Positions 23,700 to 33,019 of a stretch of 64,000 nt of DNA are shown piece by piece. The notes beneath the pieces were generated by a model that saw only the letters and a program-made list of their open reading frames with translations, did not search any database and was not told where the DNA came from. The DNA comes from Candidatus Hecatella orcuttiae. Its GTDB lineage: Archaea > Thermoproteota > Bathyarchaeia > Hecatellales > Hecatellaceae. Where the stretch lies: NCBI GenBank assembly GCA_002011035.2, contig MTLY02000003.1:489194-553193 (forward strand), written 5' to 3'. A program made the position numbers and the translations under genes. Positions within the stretch are counted from its first letter, which is position 1, and each line of letters begins with the position of its first letter.

Positions 23700-25222
23700 T
23701 TGCTCCCGCCTCTGTCTTCTTCCGCTTTTCCAAAGGCCCGGCTGTATACTCTCTGGAAGACTTCCGCCAAATACGACTTAACCGTTTCCCCCTTCTCTCG
23801 GGCCAGAAGCTTCAGAATCCTCTGGCTGCCTGAACCATACTGCACAGCTTTCTTGGGCATCTTAACGATGAAGGACGGCGCTCCCATCTTCTCAGCCACC
23901 CTTCGGAGAACCTGCTTCCTCAGCCTGTCCTCTCCACTGGAAACCTTCAATCGGGGGTGAATCCTCCCAGCTTCCCCGACCACCCGCAGGTCCGCCGCGG
24001 GAAAATGGATTCTTACACCTCCCGCCGCGGTTGCCATGTTATCCCGCTCTAGGCTTCCGGCCAAGCCTTGAACATCCTGCCACAAAGCCTTCTCCAACCC
24101 TTCAAATCCCTTCTCCTGAAGAATTTTCAGGTACCGGTGGTATCCTCCGAAGAGTTCGTCGCAGCCTTGACCTGAAAAGACGTTTTTCAATTCCTCCTCC
24201 TCTGCAGCTTGAGATGAGAAATAGAGGGGAAGAGTCACTGCCACATCCATCGGCCCGCAGCGTTCGATGGAGTAGACCAGTCTCTCCAGCTGGGCTTCAA
24301 CATCCTTCCGGTCGAAGGGTGTAATCTTGAGCTTCAGACCCAGTCTCCCCGCGGCCTCCTCTGCGCTTTCCACGTCTCTGCTTCCCTCCAAGCCTGAGAC
24401 GAGGAGGGTGACCTCCAACCCCAGCCTCCTCAGGGCTAGGGCGATGAGGGAGCTGTCCAAGCCTCCGGAGTAAAACACCCCCACCTTCCTTAAGCCTTCA
24501 GCCCTCAGCCTGCAGGCTTCGAGAAGCCGACGGTGAACCCTCTCCGCTGCTTCCTCCATCTCCGTCACCTCCGCTCTCTTTTCCGGAAGCTTGCAGGCTT
24601 CGAATACTCTTAACCCCGAGGAGGAGGCTTCGCCTACAAAGCCGGAGGGAAGGGCCTTGGTTTCCCCTATTCCAACTTTCCAAAGGGCTTTTCCCTCAGA
24701 GGCGAAGCCTACCAGATGCCGGTTGACTCCGAAGTAAAGGGGCTCCGCCCCCACGGGGTCTCTGCCGAAGGCTATCCTCCCCTCCGAGGCCACGGCTAGG
24801 ATGTAGCTACCGTAAAGTCGCCTCATCACCCTCCCCAAAGCTTCTCCCAAGCTGCCATCCCATCCCCTCTGAAAGGCTTCCGAAACCTCGCTCCATGAAT
24901 GCCCCTTTGGGGAAGGTGGAGGGGGGAACCCTTCGACGGCGAAGAGGCTGCCAGCCCCAGCCAGAAGAAGCCTCCTACCCGGCTTGGAGAAGCGAGGCTC
25001 TAAGCCGTCTACACCGTCGGTTTCCATGAGGTTTCCGCCTATCGCCCAAGAGGTTTCATGGGCTTCGACGCCGTCCAGCCGTTTCGAAAGGTGGATCACT
25101 CTCCCCCCAAAGGACAGCCAAACTCGGCTGGGTCCTCGGTGGGCCAAGGTTTTCAGCATCTCCACTATTAGGCTGTAAACATTTTCACCCTTCAAGCTTA
25201 AGAGACCTACCAAAGACCCCAA
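23696..25222 (-). CDS. Asparagine-synthase-like protein lacking the glutaminase Cys
   Basis: A 508-residue AsnB-family protein with an N-terminal Ntn-glutaminase-like half (about 1-205) and a C-terminal PP-loop synthetase half. SGGLDSS at 252-258 and SGQGCDELFGGY are the synthetase signatures. The N-terminus reads MGSLVGLLSLKGEN where active enzymes have MCGIVG, so the nucleophilic Cys is replaced by Gly although HRGP (28-31) remains. The TTG start is fixed by GGGAGG 7 nt upstream, so a mis-chosen start is unlikely. The protein probably uses free ammonia or another amine, or forms a different amide. It is co-directional with cofC (overlapping) and the CofF/MptN-like gene, hinting at a cofactor role. 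Confidence 0.85.
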   Translation of the reverse strand: MGSLVGLLSLKGENVYSLIVEMLKTLAHRGPSRVWLSFGGRVIHLSKRLDGVEAHETSWAIGGNLMETDGVDGLEPRFSKPGRRLLLAGAGSLFAVEGFPPPPSPKGHSWSEVSEAFQRGWDGSLGEALGRVMRRLYGSYILAVASEGRIAFGRDPVGAEPLYFGVNRHLVGFASEGKALWKVGIGETKALPSGFVGEASSSGLRVFEACKLPEKRAEVTEMEEAAERVHRRLLEACRLRAEGLRKVGVFYSGGLDSSLIALALRRLGLEVTLLVSGLEGSRDVESAEEAAGRLGLKLKITPFDRKDVEAQLERLVYSIERCGPMDVAVTLPLYFSSQAAEEEELKNVFSGQGCDELFGGYHRYLKILQEKGFEGLEKALWQDVQGLAGSLERDNMATAAGGVRIHFPAADLRVVGEAGRIHPRLKVSSGEDRLRKQVLRRVAEKMGAPSFIVKMPKKAVQYGSGSQRILKLLAREKGETVKSYLAEVFQRVYSRAFGKAEEDRGGSN

Positions 25223-25309
25223 GGGACGGCCTCCCAGCGTCTTTCTGGAGTTGAAGCTTTAAATCTCTACCTAAAATATTGGTATAAAGCCCGCAGGCGG
25301 TGTCCCCGA
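25223..25309. promoter_or_regulatory. Divergent promoter between asnB-like gene and ilvE
   Basis: The 87-nt gap contains CTTTAAATC (25256-25264) and AATATTGGTATAAAGC (about 25275-25290), TATA candidates for the two divergent genes. Confidence 0.45.
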
Positions 25310-26239
25310 TTGCCCTTGGAGAAGACACGGTACATCTGGATGAACGGGAAGCTGGTCCCCTGGGATGAAGCCAAAATCCACATCCTCACCCACGCCCTCC
25401 ACTACGGCAGCGGCGTTTTCGAAGGGGTGAGATGCTACCTTACACCTCAAGGCCCGGCGGTCTTCCGGCTGGAGGAGCATCTGCAGCGGCTTTTCAACTC
25501 AGCGGAAACCTACCACATGAAGATACCCTACACCCTCCAGGAGCTGGCCGGGGCGGTGAAGGAGCTGATAAAAGCCAACGGCCTCCGGGAATGCTACATC
25601 AGGCCCATAGCCTACCGAGGATACGGGGAAATGGGCCTAAGCCCCCTGACCAGCCCCGTGGAAGTAGCCATAGCCGCCTGGCCATGGGGAGTCTACCTTG
25701 GCGAGGAAGGCTTGAAAAACGGAGTTAGAGCCACCGTTTCCTCCTACAGGAGAATCGCCTCCGACGCCCTCCCCTTGAAAGCTAAGGCCACAGGCCAATA
25801 TCTGAACTCTATCCTAGCGAAGGTGGAGGCCCTGAACCGAGGCTACCATGAAGCCATCATGCTGGACTCCCGGGGCTTCGTCGCCGAAGGCCCAGGTGAG
25901 AACATTTTCATCGTCAAGCACGGCCGCCTGCAGACTCCTCCCGAGGAGGCAGGCATCCTCCTCGGCATAACCCGGGACAGCGTGATGAGGATAGCGGAAA
26001 ACCTCCACTACACAGTGGAGGAGAAGGACATCACCCAGCAGATGCTGCGGGAGGCGGATGAGGCCTTCTTCACAGGAACCGCCGCGGAGGTTACTCCCAT
26101 CAGGGAGGTGGACAGGCAGCCCATAGGAACAGGGAAACCCGGCCCCATCACCGTGAGGCTTCAGAGGGAATTCAAGGAAATCGTCCAAGGGAAAAACCCT
26201 GAGTACCGCTGTTGGCTGAGCTTCGTAGAAGAAACCTAA
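25310..26239 (+). CDS. ilvE: Branched-chain amino acid aminotransferase
   Basis: Fold type IV PLP enzyme of 309 residues that interconverts leucine, isoleucine and valine with their 2-oxoacids. Seen: the start IWMNGKLVPWDEAKIHILTHALHYGSGVFEG, the catalytic Lys in LPLKAKATGQYLNS, the glutamate motif DSRGFVAEGPGENIF, and the phosphate-binding GTAAEVTPIREVD. All fit IlvE rather than D-alanine aminotransferase or ADC lyase. The start is TTG at 25310. It is divergent from the asparagine-synthase-like gene. Confidence 0.93.
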   Translation: MPLEKTRYIWMNGKLVPWDEAKIHILTHALHYGSGVFEGVRCYLTPQGPAVFRLEEHLQRLFNSAETYHMKIPYTLQELAGAVKELIKANGLRECYIRPIAYRGYGEMGLSPLTSPVEVAIAAWPWGVYLGEEGLKNGVRATVSSYRRIASDALPLKAKATGQYLNSILAKVEALNRGYHEAIMLDSRGFVAEGPGENIFIVKHGRLQTPPEEAGILLGITRDSVMRIAENLHYTVEEKDITQQMLREADEAFFTGTAAEVTPIREVDRQPIGTGKPGPITVRLQREFKEIVQGKNPEYRCWLSFVEET

Positions 26240-26269
26240 ACCCATAAAGCTTGCGTAGAGCCGAAAAGG

Positions 26270-28105
26270 CTAATAGACCGGTCTCACACTCAGCCTTTTC
26301 GGCACTGGTAAGGGCCGCCAAGGGTAGCCCTTTACCTTCTCCTTAATTTCAGCCGCCAGCTCTTCTAGGCTCATTTTCTTCAGCGGCTTTTCTCCCCTGG
26401 CTCTGACGCTGAAGATCCTGCTTGCAGCCTCTTCTTCCCCCACCACCAGCGTGTAGGGAACCCACGCCGTTTCAGCTTTCCTCACCTTCCTAGGCAAGGT
26501 TTCATCTCCATCGTCCAAATCCGCTCTGATGTTTTCTCTCTCCAGCCACTCCACAACCTCCATGGAGAGGTCGAGGTACGTTCTAGACACTGGTATGACC
26601 CTCACCTGGGTTGGAGACAACCACAAGGGCAGCTGCGGAGGCTTCCCCGCGGTCTGAGCCTTGACGGCGGAGTCGAAGACGGCGTAAAGGTATCTTTCCA
26701 CACTGCCGAGAAGTGCGGAGTGAATGATGACGGGGTAAACCTTCGCCCCCTCCTCGTTTACGTAGGTTATTCCGAATCTCTGAGCGTTCCCCACGTCAAT
26801 CTGGAAGGTGGCGATCTCCCGGGGCCTTCCCAGCTCGTCTATTATATTGTATTCCACGTTCAGAACCCAGTAGTATTTTCCGGGGACAAAACAGAGGAGT
26901 ACGGGTTTTCCTTCCACGGACAGCAGTTCTCTGAAAAAATCTCTGTTTCCCTCAAAAAACTCCTCCGTTACATTATATAATGATACGTAATCCAGCCCCA
27001 GCTTCTCCACCTCTTCGTAGATTCTACGGTGAATCTTCAAGGCGTATTCTTGAGCCTCTCTCATATCCCGGCAGAAGACATGGAGGTCCGGCATGTGGAG
27101 TTTCCTAAGCCTAAAACAGAGGAGCAGTTCCCCCTCCTGCTCCAGCCTGTAGCTGTCCGCCAGCTCATAGGCGCCCATGGGCAGGTCCTTGTAGCTGATG
27201 GTCCAGTTGCGGATCATGGCAAACTGCTGATGGCAGGCAGCATACCTCAACAAGAGGTCTCTTCCCCCGGACTTCAGCTGGTAGAGCCTCCCACCGAAGA
27301 GCTGAGCGTGCTCCCTCACCGGGGGCACCGAAAGGTCGAACATGTTGGTGCCCCTTACCTTATAGACGGGGATGCCTAGGGAGCATGAAACCCGGTCCGC
27401 GTAGTCGGAGACCATCTCGAAGAGAAAAGTAGCCTCAGGGCCGAAGCGCATGTGGCCTAGGTCAGAGAAGGACTCCCAGTCCAGCCCAAATTTTTTGCAG
27501 TAGCTCAGATAGCGGGGTTCACCTCCTCCGGCAAGCTCCTTTTTCAACGCCTCCTTCTCCACCAAGGCCTTGAAGTTTTCCTCTCCGGGCTTGAAGCCGT
27601 AGTCTTCTGGGGCGTAGAGTTCCATGCTGGGTGTCAGCACTTTGTAAATGTACTCAGCCTCAGGCCTTTCCTCCTCAGCTTCTTCGGGCGAGATGGTCCT
27701 TGAAAGCTCGGAGAGGGGATGGCCTTTGCATTTCAATTCAAAGCTTTTGTACCATCCGAAGGGAGCTCGTTTTACCGGGTAGCCGGCTTCCTGCAGCTTG
27801 GACTCCAGCCTTCTCAGAAGCTCAGCAGCGGCCTTCGGTGAAGCTAGGTCTTGGGCCAGATGGGCATAAGGGTAAACCACAACTAGGTTTACCTTCAGCC
27901 TTCGAGCCTGTTCTCGGATGGATTCAGCTGTCTTATCTACAACTTGCTCAGGATTTTTTTCGTCTCCCTTCTCCACCGAGCAGAAAGCTATCAGCGCCTC
28001 CCCCACGGAGAGAGCCTCTCGGCCTTCCGCCTTTTCAGGCTCTTTAAGAGCCTTGCCTCTCACTTCATACTGGAAACGGTCCGCGTGGATGAGCAGAACT
28101 CTCAC
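26270..28105 (-). CDS. thrS: Threonyl-tRNA synthetase, archaeal type
   Basis: Class II synthetase of 611 residues. The N-terminal 140 residues (MRVLLIHADRFQYEV ...) form the archaeal editing domain related to D-aminoacyl-tRNA deacylase, which removes mischarged serine. The catalytic core shows LRYAACHQQFA with the class II motif 2 arginine, and DSYRLEQEGELL. The anticodon-binding domain ends the protein (LWLSPTQVRVIPVS ...). Nothing appears truncated. The start is GTG; on the minus strand a palindromic CCTATATAGG (about 28189-28198) may be its TATA box. Confidence 0.95.
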   Translation of the reverse strand: MRVLLIHADRFQYEVRGKALKEPEKAEGREALSVGEALIAFCSVEKGDEKNPEQVVDKTAESIREQARRLKVNLVVVYPYAHLAQDLASPKAAAELLRRLESKLQEAGYPVKRAPFGWYKSFELKCKGHPLSELSRTISPEEAEEERPEAEYIYKVLTPSMELYAPEDYGFKPGEENFKALVEKEALKKELAGGGEPRYLSYCKKFGLDWESFSDLGHMRFGPEATFLFEMVSDYADRVSCSLGIPVYKVRGTNMFDLSVPPVREHAQLFGGRLYQLKSGGRDLLLRYAACHQQFAMIRNWTISYKDLPMGAYELADSYRLEQEGELLLCFRLRKLHMPDLHVFCRDMREAQEYALKIHRRIYEEVEKLGLDYVSLYNVTEEFFEGNRDFFRELLSVEGKPVLLCFVPGKYYWVLNVEYNIIDELGRPREIATFQIDVGNAQRFGITYVNEEGAKVYPVIIHSALLGSVERYLYAVFDSAVKAQTAGKPPQLPLWLSPTQVRVIPVSRTYLDLSMEVVEWLERENIRADLDDGDETLPRKVRKAETAWVPYTLVVGEEEAASRIFSVRARGEKPLKKMSLEELAAEIKEKVKGYPWRPLPVPKRLSVRPVY

Positions 28106-28227
28106 AGCTTTGACGCTCCTCAGGCAGACGCCTTCAAGGTTTTCTCGGAGTTTAAAACAACACTCCAGTCTCTGATTCTCAGAGAACGGCCCCTATATAG
28201 GATTTGTGGTAGGATAGCCCTCCAGCC

Positions 28228-28488
28228 CTATGCTTTATACCTCCATCTTTCTATTCTTTTATTCTCCCTTCTCCTTTTCTTCAGCTCCTTGTAGTGGTCC
28301 CTGCAAAGGTACGCCCTCCTAGTCTCCCGGGTGCTCAAACCTGCAGCTTGAACCTCTGCCTGAGAAACAGACCTGACAGCCTGATTTCCACACCCCGGCA
28401 CACTGCACTTAACACCTGAAGCTGTCTTTCCCACTTCCTTCATCTCCGAAGATTCTATGTCATCACGGCAGGGGTTTATATTTTTCAC
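28228..28488 (-). CDS. Small zinc-finger-like protein
   Basis: An 86-residue basic protein with one apparent zinc site: CSVPGCG near residues 28-34 and CRDHYKEL near 67-74 (C-x4-C ... C-x2-H). A strongly basic tail (KKRRRENKRIERWR) follows. Similar short archaeal proteins are annotated only as hypothetical zinc-binding proteins; RNA or ribosome association would suit the composition and the neighbours (thrS, srp54). The GTG at 28488 is used; an internal Met at residue 16 is a shorter option. Confidence 0.7.
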   Translation of the reverse strand: MKNINPCRDDIESSEMKEVGKTASGVKCSVPGCGNQAVRSVSQAEVQAAGLSTRETRRAYLCRDHYKELKKRRRENKRIERWRYKA

Positions 28489-28543
28489 GGGAAACGCCAG
28501 ATAAGCGCCTTCCCGAAGAATCGAAGGGAGTCCTCCCAGTTCT

Positions 28544-29890
28544 TTAAGATTGGAGGTTCCTAAACATTCTTTTTTGAAACATCTTGAGAGGCCCGTATCT
28601 CCTTCTCAAGGTCTTGGCCATTTTCCTCATCAGCTCAAACTGCTGAACCAGCTCCTTAACCTCTTTTTCACTCCTCCCAGACCCCCGAGCCACCCGCCTA
28701 ATCCTAGAGGCGCTGAGGATTCTCGGATTCTCTCTCTCCTCGGGGGTCATGGACTGGATTGCAGCCTTCCATGCTTTCATCTTCTCTTCGCTGAGTTCAG
28801 CCATGGAGTCTGTTATCTCCAAGCCTAAACCCGGCAGCATTTTGAGGAGTTTCCCCAAAGGCCCCAGCTTCCTAAGGCTTTCAATCTGCCCGTAGATCTC
28901 CGTCAGGGTGAACTTCCCCGATAGAAAAGCCTTGGCCTTTTCATCCGGAATGGCTATCTGGGCTTCCTTAACCTTCTCGAGGAGGCCTCGGATGTCTCCC
29001 ATCCCCAGAAGGCGGCCCACAAACCTAGCTGGCTCAAAGAGTTCGATGTCCTCCGTTTTCTCCCCTGTGCCCAAGAAGACTATGGGGGCGCCGGTAGCCG
29101 CTACGGCTGAAAGGGCGCCTCCTCCTCGCGCGGAACCGTCCAGTTTGACCACCATGATGGAGCCTACCTTTGTGGCCTCATGAAAGGCTTGAGCCTGAAC
29201 CCTCGCCTGTTGGCCTATGGTTCCGTCGATGACCAACATGATCTGGTCAGGTTTTACGGCTTCAGCTATGCTCTTCATCTCCTCGATGAGGCTTTTCTCA
29301 TCCTTATGTCTCCCAGCCGTATCCACGAGAATAGCCTCGTAGCCTTCCCGGCGGAAATTTTCCACTCCCCGGAGGGCGATGCTGACAGGGTCTCTTCCAT
29401 CCTCCTCTCCGTAGACGGGAATACCGGCGGCAGCGGCCAGCTGCTTAAGCTGAGCTAAAGCCCCCGGCCTGTAGGTGTCAGCGCAGACGAGGGCGGACTT
29501 TATTCCTCTCTTCTTCAGGAAACGGGCGATTTTGACGGCGCTGGTAGTCTTGCCGGAGCCTTGGATTCCCACCAGCATGAGCACGTTGGTTTTTCCCGCT
29601 TCTACTGGAATGCGAGAAGGTTTCTCCCCCAGAAACCGGGTTAGCTCATCGTAGAGCACCTTGACCACATGTTCCTTTCTGGAAATTCCTGGAGGGAGCT
29701 CCTCTTGGAGGGCGCGGTCTTCAATCCGGCGGGATATTTCGAAAACCAGTTCCACGTTCACATCGGACTGGAGGAGGGCTCTCTGAAGGTCTCGAACCAG
29801 CTCCTTAACCGCCTTCTCATCCACTATGGAAAGTCTGAGAAGCTTCTTCACAGAATCTTGCAGAGTAGCGCTCAGCCGCTCTAAGACCAT
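28544..29890 (-). CDS. srp54: Signal recognition particle GTPase SRP54
   Basis: Targets ribosome-nascent chains to the SecYEG translocon with 7S RNA, SRP19 and FtsY. The 448 residues hold the N domain (helices, about 1-90), the G domain with P-loop [15 protein letters not shown] and [10 protein letters not shown], and a Met-rich M domain ending in [16 protein letters not shown]. The length is standard. The start is ATG/GTG-type at 29890. No 7S RNA gene was seen nearby. The assignment is firm. Confidence 0.96.
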   Translation of the reverse strand: MVLERLSATLQDSVKKLLRLSIVDEKAVKELVRDLQRALLQSDVNVELVFEISRRIEDRALQEELPPGISRKEHVVKVLYDELTRFLGEKPSRIPVEAGKTNVLMLVGIQGSGKTTSAVKIARFLKKRGIKSALVCADTYRPGALAQLKQLAAAAGIPVYGEEDGRDPVSIALRGVENFRREGYEAILVDTAGRHKDEKSLIEEMKSIAEAVKPDQIMLVIDGTIGQQARVQAQAFHEATKVGSIMVVKLDGSARGGGALSAVAATGAPIVFLGTGEKTEDIELFEPARFVGRLLGMGDIRGLLEKVKEAQIAIPDEKAKAFLSGKFTLTEIYGQIESLRKLGPLGKLLKMLPGLGLEITDSMAELSEEKMKAWKAAIQSMTPEERENPRILSASRIRRVARGSGRSEKEVKELVQQFELMRKMAKTLRRRYGPLKMFQKRMFRNLQS

Positions 29891-29972
29891 AGCTCAGCTC
29901 AACCAGCACCGTAGAGAAGGATGCGTCTAAGATGAAATTGAGCATTCTTCTGTATTATTCTTTCCCTCCTAC

Positions 29973-30902
29973 CTAGGGAAGCTTAGACAGAGCGTAGGCG
30001 ACCAGCAGAGGAAAGACGATAGTGAAATCCGCGGTTACCGTGACTAGGCTGCCCTCAGGTTTAGCCTTCCTCCATGATATGGCCTCCTCCAAGGTGGCTC
30101 CTGAAAGGCTTCCCGTTTCAGGCCTGTCCATGGTGATCTGCAAAGCCGCATCAACTCCCCCCTTTAACATGCTGGCTCCTAGGACGTAGTGCTTGGGCAT
30201 GCCTCCTCCTAAGATCACGGCTCCAATTTTCTTGGAGTTGAAGACAAGCTCCGCCATCCGGTCCATGTCCTTCGCCAAATCCACCGTCAAGCCCTTAGAC
30301 CGCCCGTAGGTCCAAAGATGTAAACCCAGCATGGAGTCGTAAATACCCGGGGAAAAAACCGGGACCCCGGTTTGGGAGGCAGCGGCGAGGAGTGAATCCC
30401 CGTCAACCAACAGCCGGCCTAAGCCCTCCAAGATTTCGTAGACCCCTAACTTTCTCTCAGTCTTTTCCTGCAACAGACGGTCTAGAAGCCGGTAGGATTC
30501 CTTCTCCAAGGCTTGAAAGGCTTGCTGCTCCACGTACACGTCACCGATCCTTCCTATTCCCTCCTCCCCCAGCTTCACATCGTCGGCTGCAAGATTTCCT
30601 TTGACATGTCTGAACCCTAAGGCCTCCACGAGGTCGTGGGTGATGTTGGCGCCGTTGCTAACCACGGCGTCCACCGCCCTCCTCTTGATGAGCTCGGCCA
30701 CCACGCTTCTCAAGCCGCCGGGAACCACAGGCCCGGCGAGGCTTAGGAAAACCGTATAATCAGGGTCCTTCAGCAGGTCTGCCAGCACCTCAGCCGCCTT
30801 AGCAACTCTCCCAGCCCCCAAAACTCCGCTGGAGCGCATGGCCTCCACCAGCTGGGAGACTTGAATGTTGGCAACTATCTTCATCTGCTGAACAAAGTCC
30901 AT
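29973..30902 (-). CDS. dys: Deoxyhypusine synthase
   Basis: NAD-dependent enzyme transferring the aminobutyl group of spermidine to a lysine of eIF5A. Seen: SNGANITHDL, FSPGIYDSMLG, LGGGMPKHYVLGA, and the catalytic-lysine segment EEAISWRKAK followed by VTVTADFTIVFPLLVA, equivalent to the Lys-bearing loop of the human enzyme. The length (309 aa) is typical. It lies directly downstream of its substrate gene eIF5A on the same strand with a 42-nt gap, a telling operon-like pairing. Confidence 0.95.
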   Translation of the reverse strand: MDFVQQMKIVANIQVSQLVEAMRSSGVLGAGRVAKAAEVLADLLKDPDYTVFLSLAGPVVPGGLRSVVAELIKRRAVDAVVSNGANITHDLVEALGFRHVKGNLAADDVKLGEEGIGRIGDVYVEQQAFQALEKESYRLLDRLLQEKTERKLGVYEILEGLGRLLVDGDSLLAAASQTGVPVFSPGIYDSMLGLHLWTYGRSKGLTVDLAKDMDRMAELVFNSKKIGAVILGGGMPKHYVLGASMLKGGVDAALQITMDRPETGSLSGATLEEAISWRKAKPEGSLVTVTADFTIVFPLLVAYALSKLP

Positions 30903-30944
30903 GGAGCGGCTGTCCTCCCAGCTTGGGTTTTCCCTCGGGGAAGC

Positions 30945-31340
30945 CTAACTTTTCACTCTGGTGATTTTAATCCTGTTCATGATCTTCCAATATTCAACTT
31001 CTGCTCCCACAGTCAGGCTGCTTCGAAGCTCCTCTTCCGCTGGTAGAGCGGTTTCGAAAACCTCGTAGGTTTCAAGGTCCATGAGCTGAAAACTTTCAGA
31101 GCCAACGGAGATAACCTGGCCGCTTCTCTTGTCGATGAGGGGCACCTCCGCCCTAGCGTCCACCGGGCTTACGATGCTTCTTTTAACGTTGTCGAAGAGT
31201 CCCACGGCCACGATTCTTGCTTTGGCTGAACCGTGTTTGCCGGGTTTTGATTTTTCGAAGCTTATAACTCTGCAGGGTTCATTGTCTATGATCATATACT
31301 GCCCAGGCTTGATAGAGCCTACATCCACAGGCTTGCTCAT
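30945..31340 (-). CDS. eif5A: Translation initiation factor 5A (hypusine protein)
   Basis: The 131-residue aIF5A/EF-P-like factor assists peptide bond formation at stalled sites such as polyproline. The hypusine loop reads SKPGKHGSAK with the modified lysine at residue 35. An OB-fold C-terminal domain follows. Its modifying enzyme is the next gene on the same strand. The proline-rich collagen-like protein at 8.7 kb would be a natural client for this factor. The start is ATG at 31340. Assignment is firm. Confidence 0.96.
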   Translation of the reverse strand: MSKPVDVGSIKPGQYMIIDNEPCRVISFEKSKPGKHGSAKARIVAVGLFDNVKRSIVSPVDARAEVPLIDKRSGQVISVGSESFQLMDLETYEVFETALPAEEELRSSLTVGAEVEYWKIMNRIKITRVKS

Positions 31341-31398
31341 CGCTCATCTACCCTAGTTCATTTAAGGTTAATAGGCGGGGAGTAATTAAGCTTAAGCT

Positions 31399-32220
31399 TT
31401 AATCCACAGAAGAAATTCTCAGCCTCCGCTTCAACCTTTCATAGAAATTCTGACTTGTCCTAAGGAAGACTATGCTCTCCTCAGCCTTCCTAACTTTAAC
31501 TTCCCCAACCCGGCCTATTTTCTTCCTTATCTGGCCGTCGATGAGGACAATGAGCTCAGCCGGAGACTCCGGCTTCACCGTAACCTCCACATCAGAAGGC
31601 ACTACGTGGGGTATGAAGTTCCTTGATAAGGGGCATATGGGGGCGACGACAAAGGCATCAAGCCTAGGGTCTACCACGTTAGCTCCAGCGCTCAATGCGT
31701 AAGCGGATGACCCCCGAGATGTCGCCACCAAGATGGCGTCCACCCTATCGTGGGCGATGAGCACTCCGTCGATGAAGACAGCTACATCCACCATCTGCTG
31801 AGAAGCCTCTGTTCCGATGTGAACCTCGTTGAGGGCGTTGGGAAGCTCGAGGTTCGTCGTCAACATAAAGCAGCTGTCTTGGATAAATCGTCCCTCCAGA
31901 ATCTCTTGCAAGATGGATATGGCCTTCGAAGGACTCGCTTCCCCGAAGAACCCCACTCTCCCCATATTCACCGTAAAGAGCGGCATCCTGCAACATAACC
32001 CGTGAACCGCCCTCAGAACAGTTCCATCCCCGCCTATGACCACCGCCATGTCGCCTTCCATCCGGCGGAGAGGGATGCCTTCGACTCCCAGCAGGGAGGC
32101 CAGCTCCGCCTCGAAGACAGGTTTTAATCCCTTTTCCCGGAGGAAATCCGCTATTCGAACAGCAAGCTCTAGGGACTCTTTTAGGTCAGGTCTCGCTATG
32201 ATGGCGATGTTTTTAAACAT
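31399..32220 (-). CDS. nadK: NAD kinase
   Basis: ATP- or polyphosphate-dependent kinase making NADP. Seen: the GGDGT motif (VVIGGDGTVLRA), NMGRVGFFGEA in place of the usual NxGxLGFL, and the later TSRGSSAYALSAGA with PICPLS, all typical of NadK. I use ATG at 32220 because GGTGGGGTGG lies just before it and the family starts close to this point. A TTG nine codons upstream (32247) is possible. It is followed by eIF5A and dys on the same strand. Confidence 0.92.
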   Translation of the reverse strand: MFKNIAIIARPDLKESLELAVRIADFLREKGLKPVFEAELASLLGVEGIPLRRMEGDMAVVIGGDGTVLRAVHGLCCRMPLFTVNMGRVGFFGEASPSKAISILQEILEGRFIQDSCFMLTTNLELPNALNEVHIGTEASQQMVDVAVFIDGVLIAHDRVDAILVATSRGSSAYALSAGANVVDPRLDAFVVAPICPLSRNFIPHVVPSDVEVTVKPESPAELIVLIDGQIRKKIGRVGEVKVRKAEESIVFLRTSQNFYERLKRRLRISSVD

Positions 32221-32331
32221 CCACCCCACCCAGCCGATTCTCCTCAACTCCTAAAAGGGAGACTTGCCTAAAAATAATCATCTTCAAGCTTTAACTGTTT
32301 AGGAGAACCGGGAATAAAGGAAGGGAAAAGC

Positions 32332-32877
32332 TTGAACAGGAAAGCCTCTTTCCAGAGAAAGAGCGGTCCCTTAGTTTTAGACGCTTCCGCCTTTATCATG
32401 GGTCTATATTCGGCCTCCTCCAACAAGGGGGCAGTTACAACTCCCGAAGTCATGAGCGAGCTGAAAAATTGGCTCCGATCGTCTTCTTCAATCCTAAGCC
32501 TTGAAAGACTGAGGGTTTCTTCCCCTGCGAAAAAATTCCTCGACGAGGTCCGCCAAGCCTCCAAGGAGACAGGGGATTTCCTTAAACTTTCTAAGACCGA
32601 TTCCAGTATCCTTGCTCTTGCTCTCCAGTTGAAATCTCAAGGGCTCAAGCCTCTTCTCGTAAGCGAAGATTATGCTGTTCAAAACGTAGCCCACCATCTG
32701 GGTTTGGAATACGCGCCTCTTGCAGAGGGGATAAAATCTCAAATCCAGTGGCTAACCTATTGCCCCGCCTGCAAAAAAAGGTTTAAAGCCGACTTCCTAG
32801 GGAAAACCTGTCCCATCTGCGGAGCTGAGGTCAAGCGAAAGGCTGCGAAAAAATTCCCCATCAAAAGGAAAAACTAA
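32332..32877 (+). CDS. nob1: NOB1-like ribosome-maturation endonuclease
   Basis: The 181-residue protein has a PIN nuclease domain (LVLDASAFIMG, TTPEVMSEL, SKTDSSILALA, LVSEDYAVQN provide the four acidic positions). A C-terminal zinc ribbon (CPAC ... CPIC) ends in a basic tail. This is the arrangement of archaeal NOB1, which makes the final cut at the 3' end of 16S rRNA. The start is TTG at 32332. It is divergent from nadK. Confidence 0.93.
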   Translation: MNRKASFQRKSGPLVLDASAFIMGLYSASSNKGAVTTPEVMSELKNWLRSSSSILSLERLRVSSPAKKFLDEVRQASKETGDFLKLSKTDSSILALALQLKSQGLKPLLVSEDYAVQNVAHHLGLEYAPLAEGIKSQIQWLTYCPACKKRFKADFLGKTCPICGAEVKRKAAKKFPIKRKN

Positions 32878-33019
32878 GAAGCAGGAGGAACCTATTCTTC
32901 CCGGCCTCACGACGCCTAATTCCATAGACTTCTCTGCTTCGGCATTTATTCAATCACCTTTTCTTCCAAGTTCAGTTAATCTGCTTCTATTCATCCAGTT
33001 GGATGATATGGCCGTTAAC

